Shown here: positions 30,709 through 41,552 of the stretch, one piece after another | Layout of the letters: each line of letters begins with the position of its first letter | Position numbering within the stretch: position 1 is the stretch's first letter | Assembly: GCA_032718475.1 (NCBI GenBank) | Contig: JAUCBJ010000413.1 | Location: 1-46,488, forward strand | Length of the DNA: 46,488 bases | Reading direction: 5' to 3' | DNA from: Nemertoderma westbladi | Taxonomy: Eukaryota; Xenacoelomorpha; Nemertodermatida; Nemertodermatidae | Made by a program: the position numbers and the translations under genes | The notes under the pieces: model-generated | Database searches by the model: none | Seen by the model: only the letters and a program-made list of their open reading frames with translations | Told to the model about the DNA's origin: nothing

Positions 30709-31114
30709 TTGAAATTCTTAGTATATTTCCTAAGTTCTAAACAAGTCTGCTTAGAAAGACTTAGAACGCTTAGCAACGCTGGTGCCAAGGGTGAGTAAAG
30801 TACTTAACTAATTTTCAAATTTCATAAAAAGGACATTGCAAGTTTATAATGTTTAGCAAGTTGTTGCTATGTGACTGACAAGTATTACAGGATATATAAA
30901 CGTGCTTTACATGTAACCAATGATATATGCAAGCACTTTGCAAGTGTAATGAACTAATAACATGCGCATTACAAATCTAGCATATATCTGTTCCTATATA
31001 TTCCCGGCACTAGTTCGAACCTGCATCGCTAATTTTTTTAAGTAATAATTATTTTTGAAAAATAAATGTTGTGGGAAGAGTGGTGGTTAGCTTTCTAATG
31101 AAAGTAAATATTGA

Positions 31115-31248
31115 CCCCCCCCCCCCCCCCCTCCCATCATCAGACAAGAGAAACAACACATGGATCATCATCATAGTGAGTGATGTATGCACATAGCACA
31201 TGTGTTCGGTTTGATACTCTTTGTTGCATCCCCCCCCCCCCCCCCCCC
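31115..31248. repeat. Two poly(C) runs (17 and 19 nt)
   Basis: C-runs at 31115-31131 and 31230-31248, one hundred bases apart, within the 2748-bp element. Confidence 0.9.
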
Positions 31249-32239
31249 ATTACATATGTCAACAAATTAATACAAAGACTCTAAATGTTTTTAATATAAA
31301 CAACATAATCAACAAACTATTATTACTCTTAGATTACATAGATATATACACATCATATATAAACGCGTAAATACTGTAGTTATACACTAAAACACAGTTA
31401 CGTCGGAAAAAATTAACCAAAAGTTCAAAAATGGTATTCCTCATTTCTGTTTATGCAATAAAACTATTTAGTTCAAATTTGTTATCTTATCAAGCGCTAC
31501 AGTAGATTACGACTTGGAGCACGAAATAATAGAAAAAAATTATTACCCGTCACATAAGGTCACCCATCCTATAAAGGTAGAAATAACACCATCATATTAT
31601 AACTATGGATTGCAGCAATTGTATTTTAAACATTAGTGTTAAAATTTCCCAACGAAAATTGTGATTGACGAATGATCAAATTAATATTAGTTTTTAAAAA
31701 TAATTAAGTCATGTTCAAATCATTAATACATGGAATTCCAAATAATGAAGTACTGGTAGTACTGGTACTGATAGTACTGGTATCGTAATACGATATAGAT
31801 ATAAAGTTAATATTGAGTTTAGTTGCAGGATAACTAGCGGTTCATTGTGGTGGTCCAGTTAAATTTTTTATACTGTAACTGTACAGGGCATTTTTTTTTA
31901 CAATTTCGTTACTACCCTGTGAGAAAAGACGGTTTCCTTGGGAAAATGTCTGGAAAAATAAACAGAATAAAAAATCAGGGAATATTTTTTTAAGGTAGGC
32001 CAACTTTTTATATCTTCATTTTGTTATTTTTATTGGGAGCTGCCGCCCCTAAACCCCAGACCCCCATTTAGTACAATTAAACGGCTTTAACAATAATATA
32101 ATAATATAAAGCAGAAATTACAATTAATATTATACACTGGTAATTTTACAAGAACCTACAGTAACTATAATTCCAAAAAAGACTAGCACAGATACAAATA
32201 AGAGAAAGCACAACACATTACATAGTTTACAGATTCAGT

Positions 32240-32790
32240 TTACAGAGTGAGACGACTGGAGTGATCGGCAATTCAGCTCCATCCTCCGTACCCAGACCAC
32301 TGTCCCCCTGATGCAATGAGAAGCCCCTCGAACTATTGCGAACTGCACACGGCGGCGAACTCACTCCATGACGGTGCTATAAGGTCTGTCCCAGTTGTGG
32401 TGCAACCTATCAGCGAAGATTCTCAGGAGCTTGTTGGACTGTGGTTCCAGAACTCCATCGCAAGAAACTACGAAGGGTGCAAAGTCCGCTCTCCTCTGCC
32501 TCGCTGATTCCACATATAGTGCGGTTTTAGCGTCCTCCACAGATTCTAGGACCCTCATCGGGGGGCGTCCCGCATATGGCTCGGCGTCAAGGTTTACGAC
32601 CCTGATATCTAACAACGCCTGAGTATGCCGGTTGAATGCCCCCCGAACTCATACATCACACCAAGTCCTGCCTCTCCACTTAATCCAGGCTGGTCTCTGA
32701 CTATGGGTTCCGACTGTCACGTTTCGTGGTCCAAATGCTAGAGAGGCCAGATCCCCAACAACATCACGGAGTTCGATATATGTCTTTGGA
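32240..32790 (-). pseudogene. C-terminal module of a retroelement polyprotein, decayed
   Basis: Minus strand. Scattered frames from 32790 include TYIELRDVVGD-like and EPxxRDQPGLSGEAG pieces. Frame 32615-32361 then reads LDIRVVNLDAEPYAGRPPMR, VLESVEDAKTALYVE, FAPFVVSCDGVLEPQSNKLL, DRPYSTVME, a stop, and in the same frame VRRRVQFAIVRGASHCIRG. I recall the plan FDVRVxxxDxxSY, FxPFVxSxDG, WxxPYxxVxxxVxxRxxxAIxRAxxxCLRG from the end of reverse-transcriptase proteins in some invertebrate and protist retroelements; I cannot name the clade. No RT domain is present here. Confidence 0.5.
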
Positions 32791-32884
32791 GTATGAGGTC
32801 TTTTTTAAATTCCAATTCTTCCAAATTCAATTGTTATTAAACAGTACAAATAAAATAAATAAAAAAATAAACCAAACAAGTATA

Positions 32885-33092
32885 CAAAAGGCACTAAACA
32901 ATTAAAGATTACAAAACTCTATAAACAATTACAAAATTAAAGAGTACAAAATACAATAAACAATTGAATTGAAGTAAACAAACCGCAATAAACTACCAGT
33001 ATAAATTAAAGTAACAAAACGCTATACACTAATTATTTAAGTAAGCAAAACTCATTAAACAATTAAACGTAAATAAAGAAAACTCAATAAAC
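32885..33092 (+). repeat. Degenerate minisatellite, ~30-36-bp unit, about 6-7 copies
   Basis: Units start TAAACAATTA or TAAACTA and end ACAAAACTCAA or variants. Copies begin near 32897, 32922, 32957, 32989, 33056 and 33087. Confidence 0.65.
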
Positions 33093-33464
33093 GCAACTCT
33101 GCAGTAGGCCTACTGACCACAAAATGACTGAATGAGTCATTTATTGGCGATGAATCATGTGACTGATTTATAATTGCAATGCGTGTCAAGCACCACTAAA
33201 GTTCTTATGAAATGTTTGTCAAGTTATAAAGTCACCGAAAGTATATTATAGGTATACAAAATTTGTTAAGAATTTGGTAAGTGCATTGCATGATAAGGGC
33301 CCACCCAAATATTTCTTAATATCTATACTGTACTTGGCAAGTATTTTTTAATTCCTTAACAAATAATGCAAAATGTGATAATTGTAAAATTTTAGTAAAA
33401 TTATCATGCCAGTAACTTGCCATTAGGTAGTACTTTACTAATATGATAAGATTCTCAACCCGGG

Positions 33465-34237
33465 AAGTCATTGAAGTCCAAATGTGCTTGATAGAAATCA
33501 ACAGTCATTGGTGTGGGGCAAAATGAAGGTCCCAATCGAAGTAGCGTTTTTTGATTGTCAGATAGGGACAAGCCATCTGCTACTTACGGATCAAATACTC
33601 TTGGGTCACAAATATTGTTTCTTATACCGTCCTCTATTTTTTCGGCCTGCTTCTGTCTATTTCTAAATCGACTACGTGAACGTTGCAAAGTGTGCATGTG
33701 TCCAAACCTATGCCGGGCGTGTGTTTCATGCTGGTGTATATTCTGTAAGGGGGTTTGTGTTGGGCTTATTTCTGATTGGCCTACTTCCCCTTGGTAGTTT
33801 GTAATCTCCTTTATTAGTGATTGTTTTTTCTTCAAAATACGACTGTACATTTCTTGAGATTTTCTAAATAAATACCTGTGACATTTAGTTATTAATTCCT
33901 TGCATTGATGTGTGTCTGTAACCCTTCTTATTTTCGCTTTAAGTGATAAAAAATTCGCACATAACTCTTTTTTGCGTAACTCTGCATGTTTAATTAAAAT
34001 TGTTAAAACGGACTTTTCAGCAACCTCGATTGTATTCCTAAGAGATGTTTGTAAATCCTTAATTCCAGGTAAAATAATATTATACTTAAATCTAATACCT
34101 CGAGGAATGACTCCATTAATTTCACAATCCTTAAGAAAATGTAATTGGTATTCACATGACTTTAAACTCACTCCTATATTAGAAAGTTGAAAGTAGAGGG
34201 ATCGTTTTCCGGAATCTGTATTATTATAGCTAGACAT
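33465..34237 (-). CDS. Penelope-like element 2: N-terminal part
   Basis: ATG at 34237 opens a 217-codon frame (to 33584): LYFQLSNIGVSLKSCEYQ, LHFLKDCEINGVIPRGIRFK, LTILIKHAELRKKEL, FRKSQEMYSRILKKKQ, then a His/Arg-rich basic segment HQHETHARHRFGHMH. After one stop the same element continues with LSLSDNQKTLLRLGP, SFCPTPMTVDFYQAHLDF and DFPG at the insertion border. This is the helical nucleic-acid-binding region found ahead of PLE reverse transcriptases. The start is supported by the 78-bp terminal block immediately upstream (34265-34342). Confidence 0.75.
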
Positions 34238-34264
34238 TATATTCTTCCACGGCTTAAATAATAT

Positions 34265-34342
34265 AGATTATAAATTTAGCAAGTCAAAGCCGTTGGGGTG
34301 TGGGATCCGGTTACAAAAATTAAATATATAAATATAATTGTA
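34265..34342 (-). repeat. 78-bp PLE terminal block, 5' copy
   Basis: Identical in layout to 28049-28126, about 30 bp upstream of the PLE 2 start codon. Its outer edge (ATTGTA) abuts the tail of the second RTE LINE. Confidence 0.85.
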
Positions 34343-35731
34343 CTACTACTACTAGGATCGGCATGCTGCATTGCAGCTGCATTTTTAAGAATGCTGTGCC
34401 GGCTTGTCAACAAAATTGCGCCGCCACAACTCCCTATCACCCATGACATTTGCTAGATCATCCGCATCTTTAAGGCCAGTGTCCTTTAAGATGCGTCTCA
34501 AGAAAGTCATGGGCTGTCCACCATGCTTATTTACTCCATGAGGCTGCCAAAGTACAAGATTATGCACTGGCTGGTCCTCACGGCGAAAGCAATGTCCTGC
34601 AAAGCGGAGGCGATTTTGTTCTAGTGTCAAGCTTGGGGGAACCAATGAGACACCTCCAATGTTATATAGTGTCTGGTTGGAGATGTGTGCATTGTACTTG
34701 ACACAATGTACCCGGCGTAGCATTCTTGTGAATGTGCCATCCAGAGATTTGGTGTCCTCAGCAGTTAGAGCCCAGCATGGACTCCCGTAGAGGAGTACTG
34801 GAACTACTGCTGCTCTAAATAATCGGACCTTAAGTTTCCGATTAATTCTAGGTGACTTCCAAATCCTGGAAAGCCTATTCAAGGCTGCCCATGCCTTTCC
34901 CTTACGTATTCGAAGGTCCTCACCTGACTTCCGGATCCATGATCCCAGGTAACAGAAGTCGTCCACATGCTCAAGCATACCATCCTTTGAGCTTATGCTC
35001 ATCCGATCAGAGACTTGCTGAGGACTTTCAAAGTTAACTGTCAGAATTTTGGTCTTTCTGGAGTTAATAAAAAGACCAACACTAGAAGCAGCATGTTCTA
35101 ATGAGCTGAGGAGCCGCTGGGCTCCCTCTAATGATTCTGAGAGTACTCCTAAGTCATCAGCAAAGTCTAGATCAGTTAGGTACTTGGCAGGATTTCCTCG
35201 ACTTCTGGAGCCAGTAGGTGGAGTTATCATCACCCCATCATCATTATGATGATCTAAGGACATGCGTAGAACATAGTCAACCACAATAATGAACAAGAAT
35301 GGTGCAAGTGTGTCTCCTTGGAGGACGCCCCATAACACTTCAAATGGTTCTGTGTCACCGTCAACAGTAGACACAAATGTTGTCGAACCATCGTATACTG
35401 ATCTGATTGCTGCAATAATTTCATCAGGAATCCCATATAATGAAAGTATGCTGAACATACGTGAGCGAGAGACTGAATCAAAGGCCTTGAAGAAGTCAAC
35501 AAAGATAACAGCCAGATGCCTGTCTTTCTTTTTTGATAACTCTTCAATTATCCTTCTAAGTGCCAAAATGGGCTCCATGGTCCCACGACCTTTACGGAAC
35601 CCATTCTGATTTCCACGTAGCAGTCTCTCAATGGGATCCCTGATGCGATTTAATAGAATTCTATTGTATAGTTTTGCAGCAATCGAGATCAATGAGATTC
35701 CCCGAAAAGAACCATAGAGTGTTAGGTTGCC
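34343..35731 (-). mobile_element. RTE-type LINE copy 2, 5'-truncated
   Basis: Minus-strand copy of the element at 7835-9829, with the same 3' hairpin and TAG repeats (read as CTACTACTA on the plus strand). It is truncated at GGCAACCTAACACTC, about 600 bp further 3' than copy 1. I see no clear target duplication. Confidence 0.9.
34385..35692 (-). CDS. RTE-type reverse transcriptase, copy 2 (5'-truncated)
   Basis: Open frame of 435 codons starting inside the RT domain (SIAAKLYNRILLNR) and running through FVDFFKAFDSV, GVLQGDTLAPFLF, LDFADDLGVLS, LLYGSPCWALTAED and GGQPMTFLRRIL to the stop. It differs from copy 1 by a handful of residues (for example LHGNQ/LRGNQ, AVVS/GVLS, VQVLL/VPVLL). Both being open points to recent activity of this family. 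No native start and no endonuclease. Confidence 0.88.
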   Translation of the reverse strand: MISIAAKLYNRILLNRIRDPIERLLRGNQNGFRKGRGTMEPILALRRIIEELSKKKDRHLAVIFVDFFKAFDSVSRSRMFSILSLYGIPDEIIAAIRSVYDGSTTFVSTVDGDTEPFEVLWGVLQGDTLAPFLFIIVVDYVLRMSLDHHNDDGVMITPPTGSRSRGNPAKYLTDLDFADDLGVLSESLEGAQRLLSSLEHAASSVGLFINSRKTKILTVNFESPQQVSDRMSISSKDGMLEHVDDFCYLGSWIRKSGEDLRIRKGKAWAALNRLSRIWKSPRINRKLKVRLFRAAVVPVLLYGSPCWALTAEDTKSLDGTFTRMLRRVHCVKYNAHISNQTLYNIGGVSLVPPSLTLEQNRLRFAGHCFRREDQPVHNLVLWQPHGVNKHGGQPMTFLRRILKDTGLKDADDLANVMGDRELWRRNFVDKPAQHS

Positions 35732-36106
35732 GGTCTGAAAGCGCGAACATAACCTATGCCCCTCTTTTTTCTAAATGATTTTAAGGGGTGTGGCGATCGA
35801 AAGGTGATGAAAAGTTACTGCGACACGATGCCTACGGATAGGAACCGCATAATATACAGTACCTCAACAATCTCGCTAATTCGCTGCGTCCAAGCAGAAC
35901 ATATCCTAGTGAAGTATACTGTGAGGGTGTCAGACTCTTGAGATGATGAGAAGATATTGTATTTGGAGAACTGGAGTGACACAAAACTAGATACAATTAT
36001 TATTTTATTTTAATTATTTCTTGTATTAAATAGAAAATATACCTGATTTAAATAAAGATTAAAAAAAAATAAAAAATAAATATTATATATATAGATATAT
36101 ATAGAT
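35732..36106. other. No gene; begins with the right terminus of a dispersed repeat
   Basis: The first 16 bp (GGTCTGAAAGCGCGAA) equal the right end of repeat B at 42184-42199. The rest is unassigned and ends in a (TATA)n-like stretch before the PLE block. Confidence 0.5.
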
Positions 36107-36824
36107 AGATTATAAATTTAGCAAGTCAAAGCCGTTGGGGTGTGGGATCCGGTTACAAAAATTAAATATATAAATATAATTGTAAGGAAACCAAGATCAA
36201 CCACGTTAAATAAAAATTATAAGAAATTACACAAGCTTTCGAAATAATATAATATTTCTTTTTCAAGTGATTTAAATAATTAAATAAATAAATAGCTAAT
36301 TCATTACAGTTTCCACGAAATTAAGCGTCTACAGTACATTAGTCTACATAATGAGTTCTCTAATCTGGATTAAATACGTCTAAGCCGAAATTATTGCAAA
36401 CCGCTTCATTTATAGTGTTGAGACCAAATGGCTTGATTGTTCTTAAGGTGCACTGCCAGTATCCTTCCCTTGTACGGATCTCCCGTCGCTGATCTTTCTT
36501 TCCCCTGCCTTTGTAATGAACCTTTTCAATGGGTGTTATTTCGAAATGCGAAAAATCATGGTTTTCATTTTTACAAAAATGTTTCTAGCTATAGTCGTTT
36601 GTGGCTTATGATTATTTATATTATTACACTTATATTGTAATAGCCTTGGTTTAAATGTTTCTGTTGATTCGATTCCTTGTAAGTTACATATTTTACATTT
36701 TGCTAAATATATTATATCTTTGTCATCACAGGTAAGGCGCTGTTTAATTTCATATTTAGTTTTCAAACGGGTCGAGGTTAATCCGAATTGTTTTGTTGGT
36801 TTTATCGCTTCACATGGTATACAT
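36107..36824 (-). pseudogene. Penelope-like element 3: 3' end with GIY-YIG domain
   Basis: Minus strand: the 78-bp block (36107-36184), one 194-bp 3' unit (36197-36390), then the GIY-YIG frame read from 36824: CEAIKPTKQFGL, TCDDKDIIYLAKCKICN, FKPRLLQYKC, with a small duplication (AATATTATTA) and a frameshift near 36590. It stops at 36824, where an inverted copy begins. RT and N-terminal parts are absent. Confidence 0.8.
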
Positions 36825-37095
36825 TTCTGTCTCATTTCTGTCTTGTAATGTATACCATGTGAAGCGATAAAACCAACAAAACAATTCGGATTAACCTCGA
36901 CCCGTTTGAAAACTAAATATGAAATTGAACAGCGCCTTACCTGTGATGACAAAGATATAATATATTTAGCAAAATGTAAAATATGTAACTTACAAGGAAT
37001 CGAATCAACAGAAACATTTAAACCAGGCTATCACAATATAAGTGTAATAATATAAAGAATCATAAGCCACAAACGACTATAGAGAAACATTTTTT
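36581..37095. repeat. Snap-back inverted duplication of the PLE 3 GIY-YIG region
   Basis: Arm 36581-36824 and arm 36848-37095 are near-perfect reverse complements around a 23-nt spacer (TTCTGTCTCATTTCTGTCTTGTA). The second arm contains the plus-strand version of the same coding segment. The open frame 36536-36952 arises by reading through the hairpin. Confidence 0.9.
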
Positions 37096-38482
37096 CAATC
37101 TCAACAATCAAAACAATTTTCTTATTTCTGTATTTCCTAAGTGTAAATAACTAAAACTATTCTCCGCTATGCAGCGTACGAATCCTTATTTTATTCTAAA
37201 TACTATCATAAATTACATTTACTCAAATCTACGGGGTTGCGAACTAATTATTAGGTATTCCAGAATTTGTAACGCTAATTAGTTACGTTACTGGGCTACA
37301 CTAAAGACAGCCTAAATACCGTATTATTTTACCTGACAGCAATTAAACAAGCATAAATAGAATAAAGAAAACAATCAAGTAATATAGCGCCTATCTAAAA
37401 CATTACACATAAATAGCGTTAGCGTTAGCGGTAGCATTAGCATAGCATTAGCGTAGAATTAGCTACAGTTAGGCCCTATAATCGCAGTAATAGCGTTAGA
37501 ATAAACGGCTAAGGTCACCCCAGATCAATGTGATCTTTCTACCTAACTAGCCTAACTAAGAGACAAGGTCTATGTCGCCTTGCCCTTACAGCCTTAATGG
37601 CGACCGGTCCTCGGTCCTAAACTTAATTCAGCCAACCGCAGCCACCAGCCCCGCTGGTAGTGCCGAGCATTGGATCCTCCCCGTCGCTTCCAAACAGTGA
37701 GCCCACCCCCACGGCGCCTACCCCTAGCCCAACATGCTAAAGCGGATGGTTAGGCTACCGTAACGGCGTAAACATAGCAAAACAGTCTGACAGTCGAAGG
37801 AAACAAACGTTGATTTTGGTATACTACATTGCGGCAATTATATTTGCAATCAGAAATATAAAAATCAAGAGTCAGACTAAGCAGTAATCATTATCAAAGT
37901 CACAAATGTATGAAGAAAGCAGCAAATTTACAATCAACGGAAGTACAAAAAAAAACGAAGAAAAAAGATGGCTACTGCTAAACTGCAAGAATGACGCAAT
38001 GTCTAAATCTGCTCACATATTCAGGCGACATCCAGGGTTGTCTCAGCTGGGTTTTTCGACCAACCAGTGGGCAGAACTTAATTTGGCGATCATTATTAAA
38101 GCACATAATCGCCTCAACTTAATTTGGCGATTATTAAAAGCATAATTTAGGCGTTATTTTAGCACAAACATCGATTTATAGAGAAATATAAATGAAATTA
38201 GCACAAATACATATTAAATTCGAATGATTTCCAGAAACGGCATATTCATATTTTATAAAAGTGTGCCACCGTAAAATCAATACACCTTATCTAGACTGTT
38301 CTATAGTGTATAACGGGTTGTTTTGTACACAACGCCATATATCGTAACACCAGTTCTACTCTTCTGGCCACCGTTACGAGGTTGGCGTTCCAGTGGAAGA
38401 CCAGTTTGAAAGGGATACTGGACTTTGGGGACAGAAATTAAATTACATAAACCATGGGATATTAACGTTATTACATTCTTCA
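37096..38482. other. No gene recognised; hexamer repeat and a relatively GC-rich patch
   Basis: GTTAGC/GCATTA imperfect repeats lie at 37408-37465. 37560-37800 is clearly more GC-rich than its surroundings and contains several CpG, so it could be a small CpG-rich promoter-like patch, but no exon is visible. AACTTAATTTGGCGAT(T) repeats at 38076 and 38116. Confidence 0.45.
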
Positions 38483-39838
38483 TTATTAGTTGATATACTA
38501 CTACTAGGATCGGATAATATATTACTTATTAGACTTATATTTGGAGAATACCTGTAAAAGCTTCTGTGGGATATAACTGGCCCTTTTGCTTCGCAATCCA
38601 GTTTCCCCCCAGGCGCTGGAATACTCTAAAAGGCTCTCTAACTATATATATGTCCCCCTCGCCCGCAAGGTACCGTTATAGGTGTTTTAACGGACATAAA
38701 AGTCATTCTTCTATATACGTGCTTTGGAGGACATGGTAAGGCAAAAAACCCACAATGCACCAAATACCCTTACACAGCTTAGCCTTGATGATTCAGATTG
38801 CGACATCTAACAGCTGGTTGCTGACATGGAAACGGCCATTGGACACATGGTTCTTTGTTTAGCTTAAGCCAATCAGAGCGATTTTTTCTGTCGATGTGGA
38901 GATATTCGGCCGATGATACTAGGAGTGTTCAGTCTTACTGTTTTTACTTGATACTGTTGTGTTGTTTCTATCTAGGCCAGGAACACCGGCTCTAGAGTCA
39001 ATTCGTTTTCATACTTTAGAAGAAACATTAGTAGGCTTAAATTATAGAGCGTATAACTGTTATCATAACATAACAATCAGTGCATAACAATCGGTGCAAC
39101 TCCGTTCAGTCTTGCATTATCGGTTCAACATACATTGTTGTGCTGCTGTTTGCTGTTGTCATATTTTGTATCAGTTGGTTGAATATTATTTGGATAACAT
39201 CTATAAAGAACCCAAATTTCCCAATTTTCTTGATACACTACAGGTTAGAGAGAAGGGTTATATATAGCGATTGCGACTTATATTATTGTGGTTTGTAGTG
39301 AATTTAATGCTATTTGATAAGCACTACATGAGTCCGTTGCTGTTCTCTTTATATATGATAAAATTCATTGACGGTCGGCAAATTAGTGAGCAGTATTGTG
39401 TGTTACCGGTAGTGTGCCTGATTGTGACTGATAACTAAGCATTTCCTAAAGAATGCGCCTCATACGTGAATCATAAGCCTCACCGACTTACCGTTGTGAT
39501 TAGTATAAGTCATATCTCTGTTTACCTAGATAGAGCGTCACGTCCTAAAGGAACTGTTAATATTTCCCGAAAGTGAATAATATTAGTCAGAAATTATTTA
39601 TTAACGATCGATCAGTCGATCGAATAATACAGTAAGCTTACACTGCAATAATAATCTAAGCCCTCAGAATCCAGTCTCCCGGGTATATCCAGCGGGTGAA
39701 TGGATGCGCACTAGGCTGGCTTCTGCTAATGTTGTGTTTATTGGTATTAAATATTTGTCAACTTCTAAAGTCTATTTATAAACCAAAGACATATAAATTT
39801 TGGCAGGTTAAACTGCTAAAGGTCTTCAAAAGCGCGTA
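38483..39838 (+). repeat. Dispersed repeat A (longer copy)
   Basis: Shares its left end (TTATTAGTTGAT), TATATTTGGAGAATACC and about 620 bp of right-hand sequence with repeat B (41553-42200). Shared blocks include GTCCTAAAGGAACTGTTAAT, ATCCAGTCTCCC and GGCAGGTTAAACTGCTAAAG. A has ~650 bp (38560-39215) that B lacks, and an 18-bp RTE 3' end near 38496. Confidence 0.7.
38496..38513 (-). mobile_element. 18-bp RTE LINE 3' end
   Basis: TACTACTACTAGGATCGG equals the extreme 3' end (minus orientation) of the RTE elements at 7835 and 34343, then diverges. Repeat B has no such sequence at the corresponding place. Confidence 0.45.
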
Positions 39839-39906
39839 CAATAACAGTTATTGACTTTATTGCAGTAAGCAATAAAGTTGAAAGTACCGGTCGACCGGTA
39901 AACCTG

Positions 39907-40035
39907 AACCGGTACTTCTGTAGGTCAGTAGGCCCAACTGCCAGAACCGGTACTGCCGTAGGTCCGTAGGTCCAACTGCCAGAACCGGTACTTCTGTAGG
40001 TCCGTAGGCCCAACTGTCCTAACCGGTACTTCCAG
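39907..40035 (+). repeat. 38-bp minisatellite, 3.4 copies
   Basis: AACCGGTACTTCTGTAGGTC-type units start at 39907, 39945, 39983 and 40021, an exact 38-bp period. Confidence 0.9.
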
Positions 40036-40194
40036 TATAAGTACATTAGTATTATTCGATTTTGATTATTGTATACCGGTAGGTCTCGATATTAAATCGG
40101 GGACGCCTGGTTTTTATTGGGATTTTACTTAGGTCTATTTCTGTCAGTTTTATTTCCTAGTAAGTTAATATTGAGCTGAAGACGTGTAAGTCTG

Positions 40195-40785
40195 CTCAGA
40201 TTGTTCAGATAACTGTAGGCCGGACTGTTGTGAGGTTGTTGTTGGGTTTGGAGAGATTACGGCGTGTGTAGAGTTTGTCCGATAGAGTGCCAGTTAGTAA
40301 GTTGGGGCAGCCATAGCTGTAAGGTCAATCCCCTCTTAAAGAATAAGTCGTACTACCGTGTTAGAACGCATACTAACTAACCATTTTGGAATCTGCACAT
40401 ACTGTAGTTTATTTAGACTTGACAGTATTCTGCCAACGTTTTGGCCTGTGTTTGTTTGTGTGGTCTGTTCAGGTACCGTAATAGTTATTACTCAGATATT
40501 TTGTAGGCTGGATTGTTGTCTAGCTATTATTAGGTCTGAAGAGATTGCTGCTTGTGTAGAGTTTGTCTGATAAAGTGCCAGTTAGTAAGTTGGGGCAGCC
40601 ATAGCTGTAAGGTCAATCCCCTCTTAAAGAATAAGTCGTACTACCGTGTTAGAATGCATACTAACTAACCATTTTGGAATCTGCACATACTGTAGTTTAT
40701 TTAGGCTTGGTGGTAGTCTGCCAGCGTTTGGTTTGTATTTTGTTTGAGTATTCTGTATGGGTAGCGTAATATTTATTATTCAGAG
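40195..40785 (+). repeat. Tandem duplication, 2 x 288 bp
   Basis: GTGCCAGTTAGTAAGTTGGG occurs at 40287 and 40575, and TGTAGGC(C/T)GGA at 40214 and 40502. The central ~170 bp are nearly identical and the flanks diverged. Confidence 0.88.
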
Positions 40786-41552
40786 TTTATGCGATTATTC
40801 GCAACATTCATGTCCCCAAGTTTATTCCTACAGTAATTGTGTTTGTTACACATACCGTTATAGTTAAATTAACCCCGGTACTACACGGGCTGCTTGGCGT
40901 AGGAAAAGACTGGTGACTTTGTGCTTCGGTCACTCCAGCAGATGCCGTGGTTCTTTTAACTGTTCAAGTATATTTAACTACTGATTATTTGTTGTACCAG
41001 TACTTGTACCTAATTTAGGGTTTAGTGTACAGTGCTTTCCGAGGTAATTAGTGTGTAGGCAGTATATTTGTGTTGTAAAGTGGTTAATAGGCACGCTGGA
41101 TCTGGTAGTCCGCGGTAATTAACTTCTAGGTAGGAACACTCCGTGATACATAACGTAGTACCTATAGCGATACGGTTATAGGTCGTCAGGCAGTGGTATT
41201 TTCCTATCTGGACAACGCAGTGTATTTACTACTACTTATTATTTTCAAATACCGTAGTACCCTGTCCGTTGTAATAACCAGAATTCTAACCCTTTGTTAG
41301 GCTGGTTTGTAGACTTCCTGTAAAATTACCCTAAAATTTCGTACGTAATATTTTTGTTGTGTTTAATTAGAGATTTAATCTCACCCGTATCGTAAGTAAT
41401 TTGTAGTATTAAGTAACTTAGGTAAATTAGAATAATCTGTTTTAGTGTCCCATAAGTAGCACTCCACTGAGGGCGCACAGCTTCTGTGTAGTGACTCTCC
41501 CCAGAAATAATAACATTTATTTCAAATATTGACAAAACATATAATATTAATT
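40786..41552. other. No gene recognised
   Basis: Non-coding sequence between the 288-bp duplication and repeat B. No RNA gene or ORF with motifs. Confidence 0.45.

Larger units (their letters stand above)
30709..33456. mobile_element. 2748-bp element inserted in PLE 2
   Basis: Flanked by AACCCGGG at 30701-30708 and 33457-33464, an 8-bp duplication within the PLE sequence. The ends are weakly inverted: GAAATTCTTAGTATAT on the left against GAGAATCTTATCATAT (complement) on the right, each followed by GTAAAGTACT nearby. Subterminal regions are rich in CAAGT/ACTTG motifs (30740-30970 and 33190-33430), as in hAT-like non-autonomous elements. It encodes no transposase that I recognise. It carries two poly(C) runs, an RT-associated relic and a minisatellite. 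Confidence 0.72.

Noticed and set aside
31005-31025. tRNA B-box-like GGTTCGAAC (minus strand), possible tRNA or SINE
   Set aside because: No A box, no cloverleaf and no recognisable SINE tail around it.
36536-36952. 138-codon minus-strand frame as a fused PLE protein
   Set aside because: It crosses the centre of the snap-back inverted repeat, so its first third is antisense of its own last third.
37560-37800. GC-rich patch as a first exon or promoter
   Set aside because: No ATG-led frame of useful length, no convincing donor site and no family similarity; kept only as a compositional note.
38301-38483. 60-codon minus-strand frame as the missing piggyBac C-terminus
   Set aside because: I looked here for the second half of the piggyBac fragment at 42201 but found no piggyBac motif.
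39816-40046. 38-bp regular repeats as a CRISPR-like array
   Set aside because: Units are contiguous without unique spacers and the genome is animal. It is an ordinary minisatellite.
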